From VXMT01 sp965204835 (GTDB lineage Bacteria; Chloroflexota; Dehalococcoidia; UBA2979): a DNA stretch of 64,000 nucleotides. A program made the translations under genes and the position numbers. The notes beneath the pieces are model-generated. The model was given only the letters and a program-made list of their open reading frames with translations. It was not told the origin of the DNA and did no database searches. Where the stretch lies: contig OZ242017.1 in the NCBI GenBank assembly GCA_965204835.1, positions 248,001-312,000 on the forward strand, given 5' to 3'. This document shows, piece after piece, positions 18,793-27,163 of this stretch (within the stretch, counting starts at the first letter, position 1; each line of letters starts with the position of its first letter).

Positions 18793-19206
18793 GTGACGAA
18801 CGAACCGACGCCGGCACCCACCGCCGCCGCGCCTCGTGATGAGGGCGCGGCGCGCCCGTTCGACCGTGGTGACCGCCCGCCGCGTGGCGACCGCGGCGAC
18901 CGTGGTGATCGTGGCGACCGCCGCGGCGGTGGCCGCCGACCCGGCGGTGGTGGCGGACGGCGTCGGCCGTGTGACTTCTGCCCGCCCGGCACGCGCGTGA
19001 TCGACTACAAGGACGTGGCCCTGCTGCGTCGCTACCTCAACGACCGCGGCAAGATCGAGGGACGTCGACGCGTGGGTTGCACGGCGAAGTGCCAGCGGCT
19101 GCTGGCGCAGGCGGTGAAGCGCGCTCGCCACATGGGGCTGCTGCCGTACACCGCCGAGCACGTGCGCGCCTCCGGCGTACCCGCCGGCCGGCCCTCGCGC
19201 CGCTAG
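18793..19206 (+). CDS. rpsR: 30S ribosomal protein S18 with an Arg/Gly/Asp-rich N-terminal extension
   Basis: The S18 core starts near CDFCPPGTRVIDYKDVALLRR and ends MGLLPYTAEHV. It keeps the CxxC...CxxxC cysteines of the zinc-binding S18 form. A 55-residue extension precedes it with repeated GDRGDR units and a Gly/Arg run. The protein is 137 residues against a usual 75-90. GTG 18793 follows GGGGAGGA at a good distance. It forms the S6-S18 pair with rpsF upstream. Confidence 0.95.
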   Translation: MTNEPTPAPTAAAPRDEGAARPFDRGDRPPRGDRGDRGDRGDRRGGGRRPGGGGGRRRPCDFCPPGTRVIDYKDVALLRRYLNDRGKIEGRRRVGCTAKCQRLLAQAVKRARHMGLLPYTAEHVRASGVPAGRPSRR

Positions 19207-19266
19207 CCGCCCCAACCGTCCCGCAGTCGTCGAGCACGGCGGCATTCGGCCGAGGAGCAGCCGCGC

Positions 19267-20241
19267 GTGGCCACCTACCGACCGCCGGGCACCTCGCGCC
19301 GTGAACGCGAGGAGCGCGACCGCCGCAGAGAGCGGCTCGTCATCTACGGCGTCGTCGGCGCGCTCGTCGTGGCGGCGCTCGTCGTGCTCGTCGGCCTCTA
19401 CACCACGCAGTACCAGCCGCCGCGCGCGCACGTCCTGAGCGTCGGCGACCGCGACTACAACGCCTCGGACATCGCGCGCCGCGCGCTGTACGAGATGCGC
19501 TACGCCGACGAGACCCTGGGCGGCTTCGAGACGGCCGTGAGCGAGACCCTCGACCGCATCGAGGACACCGAGATCGTGCTCACGCGCGCCCCGGCCCTCG
19601 TCGGCACGGTCTCGGACGACGAGGTGCGCGCCGACCTCCACGTGCGCCTCGGCCTGGAGGAAGACGCCGACGAGAGCGCCTTCGTCGAGGCGCTCGCGGA
19701 GCGACTCAGCGACTCGCGGCTCTCGCGCGAGGAGCTCGAGGAGATCGTCAGCGCCAACATCCTCGTCGGGCGTTTGCGCGACGCGTTCGTGGACGAGTAC
19801 GGGGAGGCGGCGCCGCAGGTGCTCCTCTCGCGCATCCGGGTCGCCGACGAGGCGGCGGCGGAGGACATCGGGGACCGGTTGACCGCTGGCGCCGACTTCG
19901 CCGAAGTCGCCGACGAGGTCGGCTCGGACGGCGCGGGCGGCGGCGATATCGGCTGGCTGCCCGTCGCCGCACTCTCACCCGCGGCGCGGGACGCGCTTGC
20001 AGACCTGCCCACCGATGCGGTCAGCGCGATCGTGCGGGATGGGCTGTTTTACGATGTGTACCTGGTGCGCGACCGCGATGAGGCGCGCGTGATCGATGAG
20101 GAGCAGCGCGAGTCGCTGGGCGCGACCCGGTTCCTCGAGTGGATCGAGGGCGAACGCGCGACCGTCGAGGTCGAGGTGGACCTGTCGGCGGGCGAGGAAC
20201 GCTGGATCCTCGACCGTCTCATCAGCGACCTGAGGAGCTAG
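19267..20241 (+). CDS. Membrane-anchored SurA/PrsA-like peptidyl-prolyl isomerase
   Basis: This 324-residue protein has a short Arg-rich cytoplasmic N-terminus, one membrane helix (about 24-46, VIYGVVGALVVAALVVLVGL), a SurA-N-like chaperone region, and a parvulin-type rotamase domain (SRIRVADEAAAEDIGDRLTAG, then GGDIGWLPVAALSPAARDAL). It probably assists folding of exported proteins outside the membrane. GTG 19267 follows GAGGAG. It sits between rpsR and hom in a co-directional run, which is not an obvious functional link. Confidence 0.82.
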   Translation: MATYRPPGTSRREREERDRRRERLVIYGVVGALVVAALVVLVGLYTTQYQPPRAHVLSVGDRDYNASDIARRALYEMRYADETLGGFETAVSETLDRIEDTEIVLTRAPALVGTVSDDEVRADLHVRLGLEEDADESAFVEALAERLSDSRLSREELEEIVSANILVGRLRDAFVDEYGEAAPQVLLSRIRVADEAAAEDIGDRLTAGADFAEVADEVGSDGAGGGDIGWLPVAALSPAARDALADLPTDAVSAIVRDGLFYDVYLVRDRDEARVIDEEQRESLGATRFLEWIEGERATVEVEVDLSAGEERWILDRLISDLRS

Positions 20242-20264
20242 CGGGCGATGTCTGGAGGCAGCCG

Positions 20265-21551
20265 GTGACCGAGGCGATTGGCGTTTCGCTGCTGGGCGCG
20301 GGCAACGTCGGCATGGGCGTGGTCCGGGCGCTCCACGCCGGGGCCGGGCGCTACGCCGCCGCGGTGGGACGCCGCCTAGAGCTCCGGCACGTGCTCGTCC
20401 GCGACGCCTCGCGGGCGCGCGAGGGCGTCGAGCCACACCAGGTCACGACGGACCTCGACACCGTGCTGGGCGACGACTCGACGTCGATCGTCGTGGAGCT
20501 CATGGGCGCGGAGGAGCCGGCGCGGTCGTACATCGCCGAGGCGCTCGGGTCCGGGCGTCACGTGGTCACCGCCAACAAGGAGGTGATCGCGAAGCACGGC
20601 GCCGCGCTGCGCGACCTCGCGGCCGAGGGCGGCGTGCGGCTGCTCTACGAGGCGTCGGTGGGCGGCGGCATCCCGATCATCAGCCCGCTCTTCCGTGACC
20701 TGCTCGCCAACGACATCACCGCCGTGACCGCGATCATCAACGGCACGACGAACTACATGCTCACCGCCATGGCCCAGGACGGCGCCGACTACGCCGACGC
20801 CCTCGCCGACGCGCAGCGCCTCGGCTACGCCGAGCCCGACCCGACGGCCGACGTCGAGGGCCACGACGCGGCGTTCAAGCTCGCGATCCTGTGTGGCCTC
20901 GCCTTCCACGTGGAGGTGAGCCCGGAGGACGTCGTGCAGCGCGGCATCACGCAGGTGACCGCGCGCGACATCCGCTACGCGTCGACGCTCGGCTACGCCA
21001 TCAAGCTGCTCGCCGAGGGCAGGCTCGTCGACGGCGAGCTGCTCGCCTCGGTGCAGCCGACGCTGATCGCGCGCGAGGAGCCGCTGTCGAAGGTCGACGG
21101 CGTGCTCAACGCCGTGCAGGTCGAGGGCGACCTGGTCGGACGCGTGGTCCTCGAAGGCCCCGGCGCGGGGTCGGCGCCCACGTCCAGCGCCGTGCTGGCG
21201 GACGTGCTCGAGGTCGCGCGCGACATCGTCGCGGAGCGCCGCCCGCCGCCGCCGCGCGAGCACCGTGCGGTGCGCGTACGCACGCCGGGCGAGCACCACG
21301 CGCGGCGCTACGTGCGGATGACCGTCGCGGACCGCCCGGGGGTGCTGGGCGAGATCGGCACGGCGCTGGGGGCGCGCGGCGTGAGCATCGCCTCCGTGGT
21401 GCAGTTCGAGGTGGACGAGGACGCGCGCACGGCTGAAATCGTGCTCACCACGCACGCCGGTCCGGGCGCGGCCCTCGAGGCCGCACTCGACGACATCGCC
21501 GCCGCCGAGGTCGTCATCGAGGTGGGCAACGTGCTGGCGATGGCCGGCTGA
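20265..21551 (+). CDS. hom: Homoserine dehydrogenase
   Basis: This 428-residue enzyme reduces aspartate semialdehyde to homoserine, the branch point to threonine and methionine. The NAD(P) motif GAGNVGMGV is at the start, followed by TANKEVIAKHG, the substrate segment LYEASVGGGIPIISPL and NGTTNYMLTAM. A C-terminal ACT domain (RYVRMTVADRPGVLGEIGTAL) suggests feedback control, normally by threonine. GTG 20265 has GGAGG six bases upstream. A coiled-coil gene and thrC follow. Confidence 0.97.
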   Translation: MTEAIGVSLLGAGNVGMGVVRALHAGAGRYAAAVGRRLELRHVLVRDASRAREGVEPHQVTTDLDTVLGDDSTSIVVELMGAEEPARSYIAEALGSGRHVVTANKEVIAKHGAALRDLAAEGGVRLLYEASVGGGIPIISPLFRDLLANDITAVTAIINGTTNYMLTAMAQDGADYADALADAQRLGYAEPDPTADVEGHDAAFKLAILCGLAFHVEVSPEDVVQRGITQVTARDIRYASTLGYAIKLLAEGRLVDGELLASVQPTLIAREEPLSKVDGVLNAVQVEGDLVGRVVLEGPGAGSAPTSSAVLADVLEVARDIVAERRPPPPREHRAVRVRTPGEHHARRYVRMTVADRPGVLGEIGTALGARGVSIASVVQFEVDEDARTAEIVLTTHAGPGAALEAALDDIAAAEVVIEVGNVLAMAG

Positions 21552-21564
21552 GCGGGGCGGTGCC

Positions 21565-22545
21565 ATGACCAGCGAGCGCCTGACGACCGACCCGGCCGCG
21601 GAGAGCGCCGACCCGCCGCCGCTGCCGGAGGGCGTCTCCGGCTGGGCCGAGCGCCAGGTCGCCGCCCTGCGCGACAACGTCGACCGGCTGCGCCACGAGG
21701 TGGACGTGCTGCGCTCCACGCTGCACGAGCAGCAGCGCACCGTCGCCGGGCTCGGGGGCACGCTCGCGTCGATCGAGGAAGGCGTGCGCCGCCACGAGAC
21801 GGAGCAGCAGACGGTGCGCTCCCTGCAGCAGCGCGTGCAGGCGTCGCTGGAGGGCGCCGAGACGATGCTCACCCGGCTCAACGAGCGCGTCCAGGCGCTG
21901 GAGCAACGCAGCTGGTCCGCCGACTCGATGCACGGCCGAGGCGGCGCCGACGCCGACGACGGCTCGATCGGCGCGGGGCGGATGGAGGACATCGACAACC
22001 GCCTGCGCGCAGCGGCGGACCTCGCGATGCTGGGCCGGCAGGCGAACGAGCGGATCGACCTCGCGCTCCCGGAGATCAGCTCCTCGCTCAGCCAGCTCGA
22101 AGCGAAGACGGAGACGCTGCGCACCGAGCTGCGGCGCACCAGCGAGGAGGTCGCCCAGGAGCGCGCGCGGCGCGACCGTGAGACCGAGCTGCTGGAGCTC
22201 ATCGACCAGCAGCGCGCCACGCGCATCCGGCTGGAGGAGCGGCTCGCGCTGTACGGCGAGTCCCTGGAGGAGGCGCGCGAACGCCTCGGCGCCGCCGCCG
22301 AGGAGCGCGGCGCGCTCGCCCGCCAGCTCTCGCGCACCGACGAGCGGCTGCTGATGCTCAGCGAGGCGCTCGAGATGCAGCGCGAAGCCATCATCGACCA
22401 CTTCCAGCGCCTGCTTGAGTCGCAGCGCGAGGAGGGCGGCAGGGAAGTCGACCGCATCGAGGCGAGCCTCCGCGAGGGCCAGCAGCTGCTGACGCGGCTG
22501 CGCGAGGGCACCGACCCGCAGACCGCGCCGGAGCAACCGGTGTGA
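21565..22545 (+). CDS. Coiled-coil protein of unknown function between hom and thrC
   Basis: This 326-residue protein is almost wholly predicted coiled coil: long runs of Glu, Arg, Gln, Leu with heptad spacing (WAERQVAALRDNVDRLRHEV ... ERLALYGESLEEARERLGAA). A Gly/Asp-rich break near residues 118-140 divides two helical rods. No membrane segment, signal or catalytic motif is visible. It starts 13 bases after hom and overlaps thrC by four bases, so it is translated as part of the threonine operon. I recognise no family. Confidence 0.75.
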   Translation: MTSERLTTDPAAESADPPPLPEGVSGWAERQVAALRDNVDRLRHEVDVLRSTLHEQQRTVAGLGGTLASIEEGVRRHETEQQTVRSLQQRVQASLEGAETMLTRLNERVQALEQRSWSADSMHGRGGADADDGSIGAGRMEDIDNRLRAAADLAMLGRQANERIDLALPEISSSLSQLEAKTETLRTELRRTSEEVAQERARRDRETELLELIDQQRATRIRLEERLALYGESLEEARERLGAAAEERGALARQLSRTDERLLMLSEALEMQREAIIDHFQRLLESQREEGGREVDRIEASLREGQQLLTRLREGTDPQTAPEQPV

Positions 22546-23615
22546 GCGACGCCGCCAGCCGCTTCATCCTCGACCGCTACGCCGACCTGCTGCCGGTCAC
22601 CGATCGCACGCCGCGCATCACGCTCGGCGAGGGCGGCACGCCGCTGGTGCGCTCGCGCAAGCTGGAGCAGGAGCTCGGGCTGGGCGCGCTGTACTTCAAG
22701 CTCGAGCTCGCCAACCCCACGGGCTCCTTCAAGGACCGCGGGATGGTGCTCGCCGCCGCCAAGGCCGCCGAGGAGGGCGCCGAGGCGGTGATCTGCGCCT
22801 CCACCGGCAACACGTCGGCCTCGATGGCGGCGTACGCGGCGCGCTACGGGATGCGCGCTTACGTGATCGTCCCGGCGAACCGCGTCGCGATGGGCAAGCT
22901 CGCGCAGGCCGTGGCGCACGGCGCGGAGATCGTGACCGTGGACGGCTCGTTCGACGACGCACTGCGCGTCGCGCGCAGCCTCGCCGACGACTACCCGGTG
23001 GTGCTGCTCAACTCGGTGAACCCGAACCGCATCCAGGGCCAGAAGACGGCCGCGTTCGAGATCGTCGACGAACTCGGCGGGGCGCCGGACGTGCTCGCGA
23101 TCCCGGTGGGCAACGCCGGGAACATCACGGCGTACTGGATGGGCTTCGTCGAGTACCACCAGCGCGAGCGCGCCGCGACGCGGCCTCGCGTGTGGGGCTT
23201 CCAGGCCGAGGGCGCCGCGCCGCTGGTCCACGGCGGCCCGGTCGCCGAGCCCGAGACCGTGGCGACCGCGATCCGCATCGGCAACCCGGCGTCGTGGCAG
23301 GGCGCCATCACCGCCCGCGACGAGTCGGGCGGCTCGATCAGCGCCGTGAGCGATGACGAGATCCTCGAGGCGTACGAGCGGCTGGCCGCGGATGAAGGCG
23401 TCTTCTGCGAGCCGGCCTCGGCCGCCTCGGTCGCCGGGCTGTTCGCCATGGCGCGCGCCGGCGAGTCGCTCGAGGGGCTGACGGCGGTGTGCGTGATCAC
23501 GGGGTCGGGGCTCAAGGATCCGGAGACCGCGCTCGGCATCGACGCGGTCACGCACGAGACCCCGGCGGAGACGGGGGCGGTGGCGTCGGCGCTGGGATGG
23601 CGCGAGCCGGAGTGA
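22542..23615 (+). CDS. thrC: Threonine synthase
   Basis: This 357-residue PLP enzyme converts O-phosphohomoserine to threonine. The PLP-lysine motif NPTGSFKDRGM is followed by ASTGNTSASMAAYAARYG, the PLP-phosphate region IPVGNAGNITAYWMGF, and EPASAASVAGLF. It is the shorter ThrC type. It overlaps the preceding gene as GTGA. A GTACCCC-N3-GGGGTAC inverted repeat lies 12 bases after the stop and belongs to the next promoter. Confidence 0.97.
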   Translation: MSDAASRFILDRYADLLPVTDRTPRITLGEGGTPLVRSRKLEQELGLGALYFKLELANPTGSFKDRGMVLAAAKAAEEGAEAVICASTGNTSASMAAYAARYGMRAYVIVPANRVAMGKLAQAVAHGAEIVTVDGSFDDALRVARSLADDYPVVLLNSVNPNRIQGQKTAAFEIVDELGGAPDVLAIPVGNAGNITAYWMGFVEYHQRERAATRPRVWGFQAEGAAPLVHGGPVAEPETVATAIRIGNPASWQGAITARDESGGSISAVSDDEILEAYERLAADEGVFCEPASAASVAGLFAMARAGESLEGLTAVCVITGSGLKDPETALGIDAVTHETPAETGAVASALGWREPE

Positions 23616-23626
23616 CCGCACTGCAT

Positions 23627-23659
23627 GTACCCCCACGGGGTACGGGGTCGTGCTACGAT
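23627..23659 (+). promoter_or_regulatory. folE promoter with a CsoR-like inverted repeat
   Basis: GTACCCC-CAC-GGGGTAC (23627-23643) is a perfect 7-3-7 repeat placed where the -35 would be. It is followed by the extended -10 TGC-TACGAT (23651-23659). The core TACCCC-N3-GGGGTA is the same as in the csoR operator at 61372-61388. It has no T-run, which argues against a thrC terminator. Regulation by CsoR or a relative is inferred from the shared core. Confidence 0.55.
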
Positions 23660-23748
23660 CGCGCGTGGCGTCCGATACGGGCGCGCTCCCACCCGAGTCA
23701 GCCGTCGCGTCCGCCGGTGGCGGGCGGCGAGGCTGGAAGGGACATGCT

Positions 23749-24348
23749 GTGACGGCGATTCACCCGTCCCCGCTGACCCGCGGGCGGTTTGACCACGACG
23801 CGGCCGAGGACGCGATCCGCAAGCTCATCGAGGCTGTCGGTGAGGATCCCGACCGCGAGGGCCTGCGCGACTCGCCACGTCGCATCGCGGCGATGTACCG
23901 CGAGGTGTTCGAGGGCCTGGAGCAGGACCCGGCGGCCGTGCTGTCGGTCGGCTTCGAGGAGGGCCACGACGAGCTCGTGATCCTGCGCGAGATCCCGTTC
24001 CACTCGATGTGCGAGCACCACTTCATGCCGTTCCACGGGCAGGCGCACGTCGGCTACCTCCCGGACGGCCGCATCGTCGGCCTGTCCAAGATCGCGCGCG
24101 CCGTCGAGATCTTCGCGCGCAGGCCGCAGGTGCAGGAGCGGCTCACCAACCAGGTCGCGAAGTGCATCGAGGAGGTGCTGGACGCGCGCGGCGTGGGCGT
24201 GGTGATCGAGGCCGAGCACCTCTGCATGACCGCGCGAGGCGTCCGCAAGCCGGGGTCGAAGATGGTGACCTCGTCGATGCGCGGCGCGTTCCGCAGCGAC
24301 GCCAACACGAGGTCCGAGTTCCTGGAGTTGATCCGACCGCCGCGCTAG
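23749..24348 (+). CDS. folE: GTP cyclohydrolase I (FolE type)
   Basis: This 199-residue enzyme converts GTP to 7,8-dihydroneopterin triphosphate for folate. Signatures are LRDSPRRIAAMYREVFEGL, the zinc ligands in FHSMCEHHFMPFHG and EAEHLCMTARGV, and SKIARAVEIFARRPQVQERL. GTG 23749 follows GGAAGGGAC; the frame extends further upstream without conservation and overlaps the promoter. Genes for a GT4 glycosyltransferase and a PIG-L deacetylase follow in the same direction. Confidence 0.97.
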   Translation: MTAIHPSPLTRGRFDHDAAEDAIRKLIEAVGEDPDREGLRDSPRRIAAMYREVFEGLEQDPAAVLSVGFEEGHDELVILREIPFHSMCEHHFMPFHGQAHVGYLPDGRIVGLSKIARAVEIFARRPQVQERLTNQVAKCIEEVLDARGVGVVIEAEHLCMTARGVRKPGSKMVTSSMRGAFRSDANTRSEFLELIRPPR

Positions 24349-24394
24349 CGGCGGCAGGCCCGAGGGGGGCCGTGTTCCGGATGATGCTGTCCCG

Positions 24395-25684
24395 ATGACG
24401 CTCGCGAACGGTATGCACGCGGCCATCGCCGCGGTGACCCCCGTCCGCCGGGTCGCGATGCTCTCCATGCACACATCCCCGCTCGCTCCGCTCGGCGGAC
24501 GCGAGACCGGCGGGATGAACGTCTACGTGCGCGCCGTCTCCGAGGCGCTCGCCGGGCGCGGCGTCCACGTCGACATCTTCACGCGACGCGCCGACACCGC
24601 ACCCCCCGAGGTGCAGGCCGTGGCCGAGCGCGTCCGCCTCATCCACGTCTCCGCCGGCCCCGCCGAGCGCGTCGAGAAGGAGGAGATGGACGCCTTCGCC
24701 GACGAGTTCGCACTGGGCGTCAGCGCCTTCGCGGCGAACGAGGCGACGCGCTACGACGTGGTCCACTCGCACTACTGGCTCTCCGCCGCCGCTGGCCGCC
24801 GGCTCGCGCGCGAATGGGACGCACCCCACGTCGCGATGTTCCACACGCTCGCCGACGTCAAGCTCGGCGTCGGCTACTCCGACTTCGAGCCCGACGCCCG
24901 CGTCGACGCAGAGCGCACACTGGTCCACGACCTCGACCGCGTGGTCGTCGCGACCGAGCACGAGATGCACCTCCTCGGCGAGATGTACGGCGTCCCCGGC
25001 CGCAACGTCGCCGTGATCCCGCCCGGCGTGGACCGCGAGCGTTTCCGCCCGCGCGACCGCGCCGCCGCGCGCGCCGAACTCGGCATCGACCGGGAGGCGC
25101 GCGTCCTGCTCGCGGCCGGCCGGATCGAGCGGCCCAAGGGCCTCGACGTGCTCATCGAGGCGATCGGCGAGATGACTGAGCGCGACGGCGTGCAGCTGTT
25201 CATCATCGGCGGCGACGACCGCTCGCGGACCGAGGTGGCCCGGCTGCGCCGCGTCGCCGAGCGCGCCGGCGTGAGCGACCGCGTCAGATTCGTCGGCTCG
25301 GTGACGCACGCCCAGATCGGCACCTACTACAACGCCGCCGACGTGGTCGTGATGCCCTCGCGCTACGAGTCGTTCGGGCTCGTCGCGGCCGAGGCGATGG
25401 CGTCCGGCGTGCCGGTCGTCGCGTCGCGCGTGGGCGGGCTCGCCTCGACGGTGGCCGACGGGCGCACCGGCTACCTCATCCCGTGGCGGTCGCCGGACCT
25501 GTTCGCGGAGAAGCTCGACCTGCTGCTCGCCGACGAGGCGCTCCGCCGGCGGCTGGGCGCGAACGCGGCCGAGGCGATGCGCGTCTACGACTGGCGCTCG
25601 GTCGCCTCGCAACTCGTCGAGCTCTACACGCACCTCGTGCGCGACGCTGTCACGGCGGCCGCGCCGGCCGGCGCCGCGACGTAG
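24395..25684 (+). CDS. GT4 glycosyltransferase (MshA/sucrose-phosphate-synthase-like)
   Basis: This 429-residue retaining glycosyltransferase has an N-terminal SPLAPLGGRETGGMNVYVRA loop, DVVHSHYWLS, and the C-terminal NDP-sugar site GRIERPKGLDVLIEA and MPSRYESFGLVAAEAMASG. These match the MshA-like branch of GT4. MshA makes the first intermediate of mycothiol, and the next gene is a PIG-L deacetylase like MshB, the enzyme family for the next deacetylation. The pair may make a low-molecular-weight thiol, but glycolipid synthesis is equally open; mshC/mshD are not in the window. Confidence 0.85.
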   Translation: MTLANGMHAAIAAVTPVRRVAMLSMHTSPLAPLGGRETGGMNVYVRAVSEALAGRGVHVDIFTRRADTAPPEVQAVAERVRLIHVSAGPAERVEKEEMDAFADEFALGVSAFAANEATRYDVVHSHYWLSAAAGRRLAREWDAPHVAMFHTLADVKLGVGYSDFEPDARVDAERTLVHDLDRVVVATEHEMHLLGEMYGVPGRNVAVIPPGVDRERFRPRDRAAARAELGIDREARVLLAAGRIERPKGLDVLIEAIGEMTERDGVQLFIIGGDDRSRTEVARLRRVAERAGVSDRVRFVGSVTHAQIGTYYNAADVVVMPSRYESFGLVAAEAMASGVPVVASRVGGLASTVADGRTGYLIPWRSPDLFAEKLDLLLADEALRRRLGANAAEAMRVYDWRSVASQLVELYTHLVRDAVTAAAPAGAAT

Positions 25685-25704
25685 CACAGGGCAGGGCGGG
25701 CCGC

Positions 25705-26496
25705 ATGACCGACATCGTCGCCGTCGACGCACTCACGGAGAACATCGAGGAGCGTCGGGCGTTGGTGCTCACCGCGCACCCCGACGACAGCGAGTTCATG
25801 TGCGGCGGCACCGTCGCGCTGCTCACGGCCGCCGGCTGGAGCGTCGACATGCTCATTGCCACCAACGGCAACAAGGGCACGAAGGACCCGCGCCGCACCC
25901 CGCAGATGCTGGCCGCCGAGCGCGAGGAGGAGCAGCGCGAGGCCGCACGCATCCTCGGCGCGAACGAGCCGATCTTCTTCGGCTTCGGCGACGGCCAGCT
26001 CAAGGCGGACGACGAGCTGCGCGGGCTGGTGGTGCGCCAGATCCGGCGGCTCCGCCCGATGGTCGTGATCACGTGGGACGGGTTCCGCCCCGGCTTCAAC
26101 CACCGGGACCACCGCTACATCGGCCAGGCAACCTACGACGCGATCTGGCCCGACACAGACGACCGGCTGTTCTTCCCCGAGCAGATCGAGGAGGAGGGCC
26201 TGGAGCCGCATCGCCCGCAGATGATGCTGCTCGGCGGCGCGACCGAGCCCGACGTGTACCTCGACATCGAGCCTGTGCTGGAGACGAAGGTGCAGGCCGT
26301 GTCGGCGCACGTCTCGCAGGTGGGCCGGACGCCGGAGCAGCTGTTGCAGATGTGGCGCGAGCGCGCGGAGACCGAGGCAGCATCGCGTGGCGAGGAGACC
26401 GCCTCGCTGCCCCGCTACCGCGAGGCGTTCCGCCGCATCGAGTGGCCGCGCCAGCCGCGTCGCAGGCCACGCCTGAGGACGCGCCGCGCGCGTTGA
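25705..26496 (+). CDS. PIG-L/LmbE family deacetylase
   Basis: This 263-residue zinc-dependent deacetylase has the metal-binding motif LVLTAHPDDSEFMCGG and the later HRDHRYIGQAT segment. Relatives include MshB, BshB and LmbE, which remove acetyl from GlcNAc-linked substrates. ATG 25705 is 20 bases after the glycosyltransferase stop. The Arg/Pro-rich C-terminus is unconserved. Its substrate is inferred only from the adjacent MshA-like gene. Confidence 0.88.
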   Translation: MTDIVAVDALTENIEERRALVLTAHPDDSEFMCGGTVALLTAAGWSVDMLIATNGNKGTKDPRRTPQMLAAEREEEQREAARILGANEPIFFGFGDGQLKADDELRGLVVRQIRRLRPMVVITWDGFRPGFNHRDHRYIGQATYDAIWPDTDDRLFFPEQIEEEGLEPHRPQMMLLGGATEPDVYLDIEPVLETKVQAVSAHVSQVGRTPEQLLQMWRERAETEAASRGEETASLPRYREAFRRIEWPRQPRRRPRLRTRRAR

Positions 26497-26557
26497 CGCG
26501 AAGCCGCTGCCTGAGCACAGAGTGCCCGGCGGGGACGACCACTCCAGGGAGGGCGGC

Positions 26558-26821
26558 ATGGACAACGCTCCGGTTCAGCTCTTCGACCTCGCGCAGCGTT
26601 ACGTGTCGCGCCAATCGCCGTTCGATACACTGTTCGCTGCCGCGCTTGAGCGCATCCTGACTGCCCCGCCCGAGAGCGCCGAGGCGGAACTGGCTGCCCT
26701 CATCGTTGCGGTCGAGGCAGAGCACGGCGCCGGCCAGTACTCGGCAGCCGAGGGTTACGGTCGTATCGCGGACTTCGTCGCTGATCGGAGACCGAGCGCC
26801 ATCGGCGCCGATCAAGCCTAG
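26558..26821 (+). CDS. Small protein of unknown function
   Basis: This 87-residue protein starts at ATG 26558 behind a strong GGAGGG. It contains QLFDLAQRYVSRQSPFDTLF and an acidic helical centre. No motif, membrane segment or signal is visible. It is the last gene before the str-operon promoter. Ribosome-binding site and codon use support that it is real. Confidence 0.5.
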   Translation: MDNAPVQLFDLAQRYVSRQSPFDTLFAAALERILTAPPESAEAELAALIVAVEAEHGAGQYSAAEGYGRIADFVADRRPSAIGADQA

Positions 26822-27163
26822 GGACGCGCTTCTCGCCGGGTTCCCAATGGTGTCTGGTAGGTGCGGGATCCGCAGCCCGCCGTGGGATCCCAAACGGTCG
26901 GAGTGCCCACGCTACTCGCGTTGACACTGCATCGCGGGCTTCGTAGCATTCTTTGTTGCGCGCTCGGCCGCGCACACCCTGCGTACGGTCGGTTGGCCGA
27001 TGCGGGTGAGGACCGGTGGCGGAGCACCGATGGTGCGGGCGCCACAAGGCTCACACCGCAGCCTGCTGGCCGTTTCTTGTGCCTCGGAACAGCCGCCGGG
27101 TCGTGTGGATAAGGCGGGCTCGCACGCGAGCCCCGGGGAACGTAGTCGGATAGGAACGCCACG
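26822..27163 (+). promoter_or_regulatory. Intergenic region with the str/S10 operon promoter and long leader
   Basis: This 342-base gap holds no gene. TTGACA (26921-26926) and TAGCAT (26944-26949) are separated by exactly 17 bases, the best sigma-70 match on the plus strand. The leader is about 208 bases. It contains TGTGGATAA (27104-27112), a perfect DnaA-box sequence, and an 8-bp hairpin GGGCTCGC-AC-GCGAGCCC (27116-27133). AGGAA at 27152-27156 serves the TTG start of rpsL. Confidence 0.8.

Noticed and set aside
20376..23636. 1086-residue minus-strand frame opposite hom and thrC
   Set aside because: High-GC antisense shadow with no recognisable motif, no ribosome-binding site, and well-supported genes on the other strand.
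26822..27163. tRNA or small RNA gene in the rpsL leader region
   Set aside because: No cloverleaf or other known RNA pattern; promoter and leader elements explain the region.
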